A DNA stretch of 64,000 bases from NCBI GenBank assembly GCA_017979445.1, contig JADQWC010000158.1:48758-112757 (forward strand), written 5' to 3'. The number at the start of each line of letters is the position of its first letter. Within the stretch, counting starts at the first letter, position 1. Position numbers and translations under genes: made by a program. The stretch is from Akebia trifoliata. Lineage: Eukaryota; Streptophyta; Magnoliopsida; Ranunculales; Lardizabalaceae. The notes under the pieces were generated by a model, which saw nothing but the letters and a program-made list of their open reading frames with translations, was not told the DNA's origin and made no database searches. This document shows, one piece after another, positions 35,965 to 47,900 of this stretch.

Positions 35965-38900
35965 CTACTCATTTTTGGATAGCTTACTTCTAAGAACTTT
36001 GAGAGCATCTACTACTTCAGGATCAAGGTTGTGCTTTAGTAGTTTCCCTTGTACAGAGGTTGACCTGCCAAATTCAGGAACAAACCAGTCACATCCAATA
36101 ATAACTTGTACCCTAGGTTGACAAAAATCACTTCCAATGAGGTTCAAATATTGTGCCCAGACCTCATGTAGTATTGAGAATGCTCTATGCATGAAATGCC
36201 AGATAGCCAAACATCCTACCAGGGGTGATAACAATGATTGAGAAGAAAACAAGTCATTATGTACATGGGGCAAGTAAATGCATTTGTGCCTTTTATAGTC
36301 ATGCCATAATGGCCAAAAAAAAATTTATTTTGTTTCTTTTCAATTTTTTTTTTTTTGACAAAAGTCTTGGGTAAACCAAAACATCAACCTTGGGTTGGTA
36401 CATGGAAAAGTAATGCGACATGAGCCAATCAAGACCCAGATCCAAATGAAGGGCTTAATTAACCATATCATACAATCCTCCTAAAGCAGTCAATAATGAT
36501 GGATTTATACTTTAAATTTTCAAACCTCTTCAAAAATTTCATTTTGTTAAAAGCCTCATGATGTAAAGACACAAGATATGCACCCACAGTTCTCACCTAC
36601 ACATCTTCACTTGCAGAATGTGAGCTGAAAGCCAGAAACATCAATAATTCACCATAAATGAAGCTCACCTCTGTTCTTGAAGCATCTTCTCAAACTCCTT
36701 TTGTGAAGCTTTTATCTACAAATACCAAAATACGCCAAACTTGGCAATGAGACCAAGATTATATAGTTTGTTCATAATGATTGTGTAATAACAAAAGAAG
36801 AAAAAACATGAATACTTGGCCCATATGGTTCATTTCAACAATCTGGCAAAGCAATCATGAACAAAGAGCTCTGTTACAGAATTCTTAGTTAAATTGTAGA
36901 CTTTGATCAGCAAATAATGTTGGATAGAGCTTTATATTAAAAAAAGCCTCTATACCTAGCCATAAATAAATAAATAATGCTAAGTAAATGAAGGATCAGG
37001 ATTCAGGTCAGGATATTGTAACGTTTCTTTCCACTAGCTGCCAACCAGCTGTAACCCTTCTTTATCTGGCTTGGGAATGGCAATGCAGTGCAAAAAGCAC
37101 GACACTGGCATTGCAGAGATGAGGATGCTGAAATTGTTAGGGGAAGGATAAAAAATATAAATTAGAGTTGAGTATACTCATGAAAATGTAGTAGTACCCC
37201 CAATAGGTGATAAACTAAAGGTAAGTCGATTAAGATGGTTTGGTTATGTGTAACAAGGACCAGGTAGCACTAATGAGTAGGAACATACAAGTTGAAGGAC
37301 CTAATAGCCGAAAAGGATGTGGATTGAAGTAATGAGAGTAGATGATGGAAATTATGCCTTTAGATAAAGTTGAATGAAATAACAAGATTGATTAACGTTG
37401 TGTTTGGATTGAGAGAAATGGAGAAAAGAGGAGAGAAAATAAACGAGGTTCTCTCCATTTCTCTTGTTTGGATTGTTAAGTGGGGAGAGAAGAGAAAAAA
37501 AAAAAGTGAGTTTTCTTTCTCTCCAAAAGTGGAGAGAAACCCTTTCAAAATAATTTATACTTCCAACTCTGCCCCTAGATCTCTTTTAAGATATTTTAAA
37601 ATTCCAAAGTTGTCCCAAGTTCTCTCCTGTCAATCCAAACATGGTAGAGAGAAATCGAGTTTCTCTTCTCTTCTCGTCTCTTATTGAGTTTCTCTTAGAA
37701 GAATTGTGGAATTGTAATGTCAAGTCTCATAATGAGAGCTTGGCAGATATGTATATTAACAAAAGAGTGAATGGACATAAACACCCTTACATAGAAATAA
37801 TAAAATATAAAAAAAACATTAAAACATTATTTCCAATACTCCCCCTCAAGCTGAGGTAAATATATCGACAAAGCCCAACTTGACAAGATGGGAGTTAGAA
37901 ACAGAAGGATTAATAGACTTCGTAAGCATATCGACAAGCTGATTTGAAAAAGTTAAAAAGATTGTCTAAAGAGCACTAGATCGAACTTTCTCTCTAAAAA
38001 AGTGAACATCAACTTCTATATGTTTAGTTCTTTCATGGAGAATTGAGTCAGACGCAAACATTATGGCAGACTTGTTATCACAAAATAAAGTGGAAGAACT
38101 AGAGACAAGAAATCCCAACTCCGTCAGCAAAGACCTAAGTCAAATAAGCTCATAAGTGCTAAAGGCCATAGCATGGTACTTAGCTTCAGCAGAAGAATGG
38201 GAAATCACACTTTGTTTCTTACTTTTCCATGAGATTAGATTACCACTATAGAAAGTACAGAAACCAGAGGTAGGTCTCCTATCTGTAAGAGAACTAGCAT
38301 AATAAGCATCAATGAAGCAGGACAAATGTGGTTAAGTAGTGGACGAGTAAATAAGCCCAAGACCGGAACGTGACTTCAAGTAGTGAAGAATATGATAAAC
38401 GACATCAAAATGAAAGGTGCGCGGAGCATGCATGAATTGACTGACCACACAACCGCAAAGATCAAATCCGATCTAATATTAATCAGATAAATCAAATGAC
38501 CTATGAGTCTCTGATAAAAAGAGGGATTAGATAAAAGATCACTAGATTCGGTATGAAAACGATGATTCTGATCCATAAGAGAGGAAGCAGAACAACAATC
38601 AAGAATCCCAGTGTCCTGAAGAAGATTCAATGTGTATTTATACTGAGATAGCGAAATAACACAACGAGAACGGACCACTTCTATCCCCAAGAAATACTTG
38701 AGAAGAGATTTCAAGGTCCAAAAAACAAAAGAGGGGAACCCAAGGGGGGGATGGGTCCTCTAGGCTTTGATACCAAGAAGAATTGTAGAATTGTAATGTC
38801 AAGTCTCATAATGGAAGTTTGGCAGGTATATATATTAACAAAAGAGTCAATGGACGTAAACGCATTTAAATAGAAATAATAGAATAAAAAAAACATTATT

Positions 38901-41900
38901 TCCAATACTCTTCTCTTCGCTTCTCTCAATCCAAACATAACCTAAGTTAGCGTAAATAGTTCGGATGAGGCTTTGATGATGACAAGCACAGTTCATCTTT
39001 TCCTTTTACATTGTTTACTTAGGGTTTACCATCCCACGTCTACACAAATAAATCACAGTTACATTTAACCATGTTTACTAAAGAGCGTCTTCCACATACT
39101 ATTCTTCTAGACACAGATGGATAGGTGAAATACAATGTTTGAAGTTTAGGGGGAATTGTCTGCAATTCTAGTGCTCCCCTCTTCATGCTATTGTGGATGG
39201 CTTCATCCATATAGATATAATTTTTCATGAGATGCAAGCAGTCAAGATAGGACTAGAAGTCGCTTTTGATCACAACACTAGACGACTTTCATTTGTGAAG
39301 AAAGCATTTTCAAATTGATAAAACCTTTTAAGTCAAAAAGCTAACAAGCTTTCCTTAAACTAATGTATGAAGACAAGAAAAACTAAAAGCATGTCTATAC
39401 AGGTGTTTTGCTAAGTAGCATGGAGAAAATGTGATAAAAATGTCTTACCTCTGTAACCAATGCCTTGCTACTCCAAACAAATGCACCCTGGAAATTATCA
39501 TAAATACCCATAAAATAAAAAAAGTGTCACAAAGCATAATGCAAACTAGTATTTCGTAGACAAATTATAAGCCACTTGATTCTCTACATATGTTTGGTAG
39601 GAAGAATTAGCAATCTACATCTATCAGCTCTAAACCCTAGAAATTTATCATATCTCATAATAACCACATCATCATTATTCTATGCCACATCGCACGAGAA
39701 CAGATTGAGCTTCTATGGAAAGCAAATATCAACCTTGAAAAAAAATTGTTTGAAGACAAGGTGTTAGGCAGTGAGATGTGAAAAAGTGAGTTACTTCCCA
39801 CAGAAAACCTTCTTTGTGGAAAATAAGATTGGGCATGAAGAAAAGAAGAATGTGGTGGCAATGGATCAAACAATTACAATAGCGTAGTAGGAACATGTGT
39901 GGTGTAAACCAACTTGATAGAAGGTTTATTTTGAAAAAGATGAGAACCACTGATATCTAGAAACTACTTTCTACCTCACCATGTGCTCTCTTGTAGCTAA
40001 GCTGGGGCTATGAAGGTCCGATAGTGAGTCAAATTCTGAGCTGGCCTCTGTTCATAGATGGTATGTGCTTGCAGAGGTGAGGATTGTTATCAATGATAGT
40101 TTTATTTTTTATTAGTCTTATTTATGTTCATGTCATTTTCTATCCTTTCCTATTTATTGTGTAACTATATATACAAATTACAAGGAGAAATAAAGAATGA
40201 TTTTTCTTGAATTTCTTTTCTCTTCTTTCCTTATTTATCTTCTCTAAACCCTAGGTCAGATTTCTATATGGTATCAGAGCTTTGGTGACCGCCGAGAAGA
40301 TTGAAGAGAGTTTTGAAACCCTTTCTCCTGTAGTCCTAGGAATGTCGCCCCACATTCTAGACCTATAGCCCACCATTCTAGGCTTGTAGCAAACCAGTAG
40401 ATACCATCCTAGGTCTGTCTCAAGACAACAAACACCACCTAGGGGTGCCAAAAGTCAGTAGTAGCCACCTCAGGGGTGCCGCAAGTCAGCAACAACCTCC
40501 TAGGGGTGCCGCAAGTAAGTAGTAACCCACCAAAGGCTACTACACATCAACAACCACCTCCTAAGACTGTCTCCACTCCCTAGGGGGAGCCACAAGTCAC
40601 CAACAGTCTCCTAGGGCCTCCTTCAGTCCCTTAGGCTTGCCTCCAATCACATAAAGGGCCTTCATTTCATCAGGAATGTGACGATAGGTTCCTATCTTAG
40701 GTCCTACATGATTTGTTAGTGATTCTGAGTATTTGTGGTGTGATATGGATCCTTTGTGAAGTACCCTATCTCTCTGAAGTCATGTCAGAAGAAACCTCAA
40801 TGCGGTCTACCAATAATGGTTTTGAATCCTCACAAGTTAGAGATGAAAATCCAAACCTCCAAATCACCACAGTCAAACTCGATGGCACAAACTACCTGGA
40901 GTGGGCTCAGTCTACAAAACTCGTCATCCATGGAAAACCAAAGGCGTGATATTTGAATGAGAAAGAGAAACAACATAAAATCTCAAATCCTAAATATGAC
41001 CAATGGGATACTGAGAAGGCTTTGGTTATGTCATAGTAGTTGCATTCCATGCAACCTCTTATTAGTAGATGACACCTTTTCTTGAAGACTGCACAACAGA
41101 TTTGGGAATTGGTGACTCAAACTTACTATCAGGCTCATAATAGTGCGAGAACCTATCAATTGGAACAAAATATAACGCATCTCAAATAAGGAGAAAAGCC
41201 ATTGTTAGGCTATTTTGGGAATTGCGCAGGAAAGCCCTAAAGATTGTGTACAGTTCAACAAACATGTTGAGACACGTCGTATCTTCCAGTTCCTCGCCAA
41301 TCTGAATACCGAGTTTGAGATGGTTAGAGTTCAGATTATGAACAGAGATCCACTACCTCCTTTGAACATTGTGTACTCTCATGTTCAAAGTGAGGGAAGT
41401 CAACGCTTGGCTATGGGACATCTAAATATTTCTGTGAGTGATAGATCTTTCATGGAAACTAGAAGGCAGGGAAACGAACAAGCTTTAAGAGTGAAGAAGT
41501 TTGATAAATCCACTCGAACACCCAATAACAGAGAAAGACCGAAGTGTGACAACTGTGGCAGATTTGGACATATTCGATTTGGGCATATTCAAACAAAGTG
41601 CTGGGACTTGATAGGGCATCCTGAGTCATTTCAGGCTAAGGGCTGGTCTTCCTCAGTTCATCATGCTTCCAATGCTGACATACCAAATGATTCCCTAAGT
41701 TCTGAGGTACCGTCTTCAGCAATACATACACTATTCTCTGCGAAGGATATTAATTGTTTGAGGGCTTTATTAGATGGTTCCACGACGACCTCTTCCTTTG
41801 CATGCACAGGTACTTCTACCACCACTTCTCATCATGTTTCCTCATCTCACTCCAACTTCTGGATTTTTGATTTACGAGCATCAGATAATATGACAGGTAT

Positions 41901-44900
41901 GTCTTCTTTTTTTCAGTCCTATAACTCTTGTTCAGGGAAGGACAAGGTCCGTCTAGCTGATGGTTCTTTATCATGCATAGTCGGTAAAGGAACCATCCAA
42001 GTTCCTCATAGTTTTCTTTTGTCCAATTTTTTACATGTTCCTAATCTCACTACTAATCTTGTGTCTATTAGTAATATTACAAAAAATCTAAATTGCAATG
42101 TTATCTTTTTTTCCTCTCATTGTGTCTTTCAGGATTTAGCAACAAAGAAGGTGATTGACAATAGTCGTGAAGCAGATGACTTGTACCTTCTCAATATCCC
42201 AATGTCTGAACACATTCCTCATGCTCATGCTCATGCTTCAGAAAGTAGTAATAGGGTTGTCAATAAATCTCGTATAATGCGGTGGCATATTCGATTGAGT
42301 CATGTTTCTTTCCAGTATTTACAACTTCTAATTCCTTATTTGTTTAAGTCTATGTCAGTGTCTACATTACAATGTGAAGTTTGTCAGTTGTCAAAACATT
42401 GTCGTTCCTCTTATCACACAAGTTAAAATAAAGTTCATCTTTATTGTCTATTGTGCATTTTGATGTTTAGGGTCCATCCCCCGTTACTTCTTTGTTGGGT
42501 TTTTGTAATTTTGTTACCTTTGTGAGTGACTATAGCAGATGTGCGTGGGTGTACTTAACGAAAACAAAAGATGATGTCTATTCCATATTCCAAGGTTTTC
42601 ATGCAATGGTTCTCACTCAATTTGGAGTAAAGATCAAAATCTTTCGTTCAGATAAGGGAGAAGGGTATTCTTATGGGGGGCTTGAAACAATTTGGGGCTA
42701 CTCAAGGGATTGAACACCAAACTTCATGTGCTTCTACATCCCAACAAAATGGTACCGTCGAAAGAAAAATTTGTCATCTGTTGGAATTAGGAAGGGCTTT
42801 GTTTGTTGGGGTGAACGTTGCTAAGCGTTTCTGATCTGAAGATGTTCTTACTGCATGTTACATTATCAATTGTACTCTCTCTAGTGTCTTGAACTTCTAA
42901 CCCCCTCTATTGCTCCTTTCTCTTGATCGTCATTTATTTCCTGTGGTTCCACGAGTCTTTGGGTGTGTATGTTTTGCTCATGTATTCAATCATGCTCATA
43001 CTAAACTTGACCCCAAGGCGTTGAAGTGTGTGTTTATTGGTTATTCTAATTCTCAAAAGGGTTACAAATGTTATCATCCACCTAATCGTTGTCGATTTGT
43101 TACAATGGACATAACATTCTTTGAAGATCAATGTTAAATCATCTTTCCTAGTTTCACTTCCTTTGCCAATTATTCCATAATCTATTGAGGAAGCCGAGCA
43201 ACCACTCATAGTAGTGCCTAATCGTTTTAGACGCACTTACACCAGAAAGGGAAAACAAGTCATCGTTGATCCACCATACCATACCACTAAGGAGCCAAAT
43301 CCAGTGTCTTTAATTTCCACTATTCCCATTGTTCTTTGGAAAGGTAAACGCATTTGCACTTCGCATCCCATTTCTCAGTTTGTTTCTTACCATGATGTGT
43401 CTCCTTCCTATCGCTCCTTTGTAGCCACTATGTTTTTTGTTTCCATCCCATCCAGTGTGAAAGAAGCTCTCTCCAATCCCAAGTGGAAACAAGTAATAGA
43501 TGAGGAAATGAGAGCTTTAGCAAAGAATGATACCTAGGAATTAATGTCCTTACTTACCACAGGGGAAGAAACATGTTGGCTGCAAGTGGGTGTTTATAAT
43601 GAAATACAAGTCAGATGGATCGATTGACATGTATAAGGCTTGGTTGGTTATCAAGGGTTATGCTCAGACTTACAGTATTGATCATCAAGAATTTTTGCCC
43701 AGGTAGCAAAACTGAATTCTATTCTTGTTCTTCTCTCCTTGGCAACAAACTTCTCTTGGGAACTTCACCAACTAGATATGAAAAATGCTTTCTTGCATAG
43801 TGATTTGCATGAAAAAGTATACATAGATACTCCTCCAGGAGTTCTTTTTTCCAATGCTGATGGGAAAGTGTGCCGTCTCAAGAAGTCCTTCTATGGTCTC
43901 AAACAATTCCCACGCACGTGATTTGAGCAGTTCCACTCTGTTATGCATGATGTGGGTTACAAACAATGTCAAGTTGATCATACACTGCTTGTCAAACATA
44001 GTGGACCTCAAACTACAGTTCTTATTGTGTATGTTGACGATATTGTCATTACAGGCAATTGCCCTACTGAGATCCAAACTTTGAAGCATCTTCTTGGGAC
44101 TCACTTTGAAATGAAAAACCTTGGATTTTTGAGATATTTTTTGGGTATTGAGGTAACTTAGTCCAAGACAAGCATTTTTATCTCACAACGCAAGTATGTG
44201 TTAAATCTGCTTCAGGAGGTTGGCAAACTTGGGGCTAAACCAGTTAATACTCCAATTGAGCCAAATCATCGATTGAGTGATAGTGATGGTGAGGAACTTG
44301 AAGATATCAGTCGTTATCAACGTTTGGTTGGTAAACTCATCTACCCATCTCTTACACAACCCGACGTTGCCTATGCCGAAAGCGGGTTAGTCAATTTATG
44401 CATGCCCCTTGTATGACACATCTTGATGTTGCTCTACGCATCCTTCGATATCTAAAAGGATGTCCGAGGAAAAGCTTACTATTTCGTTCACATGGTCACA
44501 TGCATGTGGAAACATGGACAGATGCTGATTGGGTAGGTTTTATTACTGATCGTCATTTGATTTTTGGGTATTGCACTATGGTGGGTGGTAATTTGGTAAC
44601 TTGGCGCAGCAAGAAACAGTCTGTAGTTGCTCGCTCAAGTGCTGAAGTTGAGTTTAGAGTCATGACTCTTAGCATATGTGAGTTATTTTGGTTACGTCTA
44701 TTACTTCATGAGCAGGTTGTTCACCTCCTATGCCTTTTTAGTTGTACTATAATAACAAGGCTGCCATTAACATCGCTTATAATCTAGTTCAACATGATTG
44801 CACCAGGCACATTGGGGTTGACCGTCACTTTATCACGGAGAAAGTTACTTCCAGTGACATCTGCACCATCTTCGTTCCTACCACACAACAGTTAGCTGAT

Positions 44901-47900
44901 GTCCTCACTAAAGCCTTGGGTCATGCCAATTTTGATAGTCTTATGAGCAAGCTGGGCAAGTGTGATATCTTTGCGCCAACTTGAGGGGGAGTATTATCAG
45001 TGATAGTTTTATTTTTTATTAGTCTTATTTATGTTCATGTCATTTTCAATCTTTTCCTATTTATTGTGTAACTATATATACAAGTTACAAGGAGAAATAA
45101 ATAATGATTTTTCTGGAATTTCTTTTCTTTTCTTTCTCTCTTTATCTTCTCCAAACCCTAGGTCAGATTTCTACAAGGATTTCATATGGAACTGTTGGGC
45201 TTTGAAAAGCCTTTACAAGGAATAGGGGGATATTGCGCTTGTAATTTTTGGAAGAAAAAACAATTGGTCCTTACAAGGCCAATATACCACTGGAGGAATG
45301 GTGTCCCGAAGATGCTAGAAGGGAAAATCTATAACGGAGTTCAGCAAATCTGCCTCGGAGATATTAGAGGACCCCTAAAAATTTCAAGAGACATAAGAAG
45401 ACTTGAAAAGTAGGGGTATTATCTATTTCTTGGGCTTCAAAAACGAAGAATGATGGTAAGGAAGAGAAAAGTGGAGCTGAATTTGAAGATAGTTCCAAGA
45501 AAGCGAAATTTAAGGCAAAATGTTTTTTTGATGGGTAAGCTGGAGTTGAACCTAGGACCTCAAAGTTGCTTTGCAAAGTGTCAAACCAACTTTAAGGAAA
45601 AATGTACTGGTACAAAGAGAATGAGAATTTCTGATTAGATGACAAAGGAGATAAAGGCAATCTACCACTTTCTTCCGTTCGTTGACGATTTGTAAAAATC
45701 CTCAGCTTCAGGAGTCTGAGATTTAGACAGAAATAATTCCATCAGAAGACAACCGTGGGGAAATCACCCAATGGAGGAAATTTTTTATGAAGGGTCTACT
45801 GTGGATGTTGAGTCCTTGGTGAGCGTGTATTCAATGAAATCAAATGCTGGAGAGGAGAAAATTGGAGCATTTATCAAGGAAGAAATAAGGAGTTCGATGC
45901 TGACAACTTAAATGAAGACCTTGAATCAGATATGCAGAAGTTACTCGTCATAGATTAAAATCTGATAATGAGTTATTTACAGGATAGTTTGGATGCAGAA
46001 GATATGGGGCTAACACAAGTAAGTTAGGAGAAGGTGAAGTTGCTATAGGGGTTGGAAAGGAGCATTTCACTTTCTGAAGGGCATCATTGCAGGACATAAT
46101 CATTAAATCCTTTAAAATATGATACTGAGATGAAAAATATGAAGTATACCTTGTTCAAAAACAGGAGCAGTCTCATAGGAGGTGACGTGAGAAGGAGAAG
46201 GGGAAACAGGAAACAGGGTACTTGGATTCAATGAAAAAGCATGGAAGTCTTAGTGGCATTTTCTTGTTCCTTCTCTTCTTCGTTTTTAGGCACTTTGGGA
46301 AATACCTGACCTTATCTTCATGATTAAATTAATAATTGACACATATTTTCAGTGTCAAAAAAGAGGGGGGAAGAGGATGACACTTTTAAAGGGTTTATGA
46401 AAAGTATGTGGAGTGTCAGATAGGATGGGTGACATATTCATATATGATATTTTGAATCTAAGTGTAAATGTCATATTCATGTCGTGCCTGGGCTGTATCC
46501 TTGGTGTGTATGGGTATAATGGGGTGAAACCCAGAAATTAAATAATCTATTATGGCAGCTGATAAACAATTATCAATGAAAGAAATGGTCGACAAAAGTT
46601 AAAAGATAATCCAGGTAATTTATCTTGTAGAAATTAGAAGTAGTAACTTAACAATGAGAAAATACATACTGCTCCATGTGCCGCTTGCTGCTGACAACAA
46701 TCAGAAGTCACGACCCAAACTTTTGGGCAGCCATCCGCCTTCAAGGCTACAACCTGTAAACAAAATACCACATGATCTGCTACCCATCAATAATAAGTAG
46801 AGTTCGACTAGACATGGAACCATTTAAGAGACAAATGAAATGAATGAGTATATTAACAAATGGCCCTGAAAAGACTGTAATTTAATGGATATTTTATTTG
46901 TTAAAGTGAGGCCAGGTTTCTTCCAGTTTAGTTTCTGAAAGGCAAATACCAATAATTATAATCCCAGAACTGCACTAACTATTGGGGTGCTAAACTATGG
47001 AGTCACACTTGAAATTATGGGAAAGAATGACGAAACATGCCAAGGAGATCAATCATTGAGGCAATCTTTTCACTTAGACAAATGATTGAGAAGTTTAAGG
47101 AAAAGAGGAAGAACATCAACATGGTAAATGATTTTTATTGACTTAAGAAAAAAATATATGACACAATACCAAAAATATATATATGAGACAGTACCAATAA
47201 AGTTAATTTGGGGGATATTGGGGAAGAAATGAGTCACAAGAGGAGATATTTACATGATTAAAGATATGTATGAAAAATAAGTGACTAGTTTGAAAGCAAA
47301 TAGGTCGGAGTCAAGTGAGAACCCAATTACAAATACCAGTGAGATTGTATCTGTTCAGTCTGATTGTAGATGAAGTAATTGCTCCTATTAAAGAGTTGGT
47401 CCATTGGTGTGTGTTATTTTCAGACGATGACATGATAGTTGAGGTTCATTGAGGAAGTCAATGCAAAACTAGGACTCTGGAGAGCCATTTTGTTGTCCAA
47501 GGGCCTTTACATAAGTAGAATCAAGACATAATATACAGAGTGTAACTTTAGCGATAACACCCATAGAGAGGAAAATCTAATAAAAATTGATGGGCAAGCG
47601 ACCAATTTTGTTACCATAGAGCTGGACAGTTATGGAGGTGTGCATCTAGAGTGCTATGTGACAAACACATCCCAATCAAAAGGGAATTTTTTTTTAAGAT
47701 AACAGTAGTAAGATTGGATATGGATAATGAAGCTAAACATTGTGCAATCAACAAACAACATGTGCATAAATTAAGGATTGTGGGGATGAGGATGCTCAGA
47801 TAGATGAACGGAAAAAAACTAGGAAAGATAAATTAGAGATGAGCGCATTCAAGAAAAATGCAGAAGTCCCAATAGATGATAAACTACAAGCAAATCAATT

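Larger units (their letters stand above)
37697..38907 (-). mobile_element. Internally deleted Ty1/copia element, 1.2 kb
   Basis: Two LTRs (37697-37838 and 38776-38907) bound a 937-bp interior. CTCTT lies on both outer sides (37692-37696 and 38908-38912) as a target duplication. Read on the minus strand, TGGTATCAAAGCC follows the 5' LTR directly (tRNA-Met primer site), and GAGGGGGAG precedes the 3' LTR (polypurine tract). The interior keeps only the end of pol, so gag, protease, integrase and most of RT are gone. The parts needed in cis for copying by another element's enzymes are present. Confidence 0.9.
37396..38942. mobile_element. Tourist-like MITE split by a nested copia element
   Basis: The left end GTTGTGTTTGGATTGAGAG and the inverted right end GTTATGTTTGGATTGAGAG form the terminal repeats. 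TAA flanks both sides (37393-37395 and 38943-38945). Removing the nested element and its 5-bp duplication leaves about 330 bp. Sub-terminal AGAGAAA/TTTCTCT words are abundant. It lies in NYN gene intron 8. Confidence 0.75.
40085..45175 (+). mobile_element. Ty1/copia retrotransposon with both LTRs, decayed
   Basis: The 5' LTR (40085-40268) and 3' LTR (44992-45175) are both 184 bp. By eye they differ at about a dozen positions. AGGAT flanks both ends (40080-40084 and 45176-45180). TGGTATCAGAGCTTTGGT directly follows the 5' LTR (tRNA-Met primer site), and TTGAGGGGGAG precedes the 3' LTR (polypurine tract). The order of gag, protease, integrase, RT and RNase H is copia-type. The element lies in NYN gene intron 7, antisense, and is too damaged to be autonomous. 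Confidence 0.95.

Noticed and set aside
40420..40620. Regularly spaced repeats considered as a CRISPR-like array
   Set aside because: The units are contiguous and imperfect, with no unique spacers, and lie in a plant retrotransposon leader.
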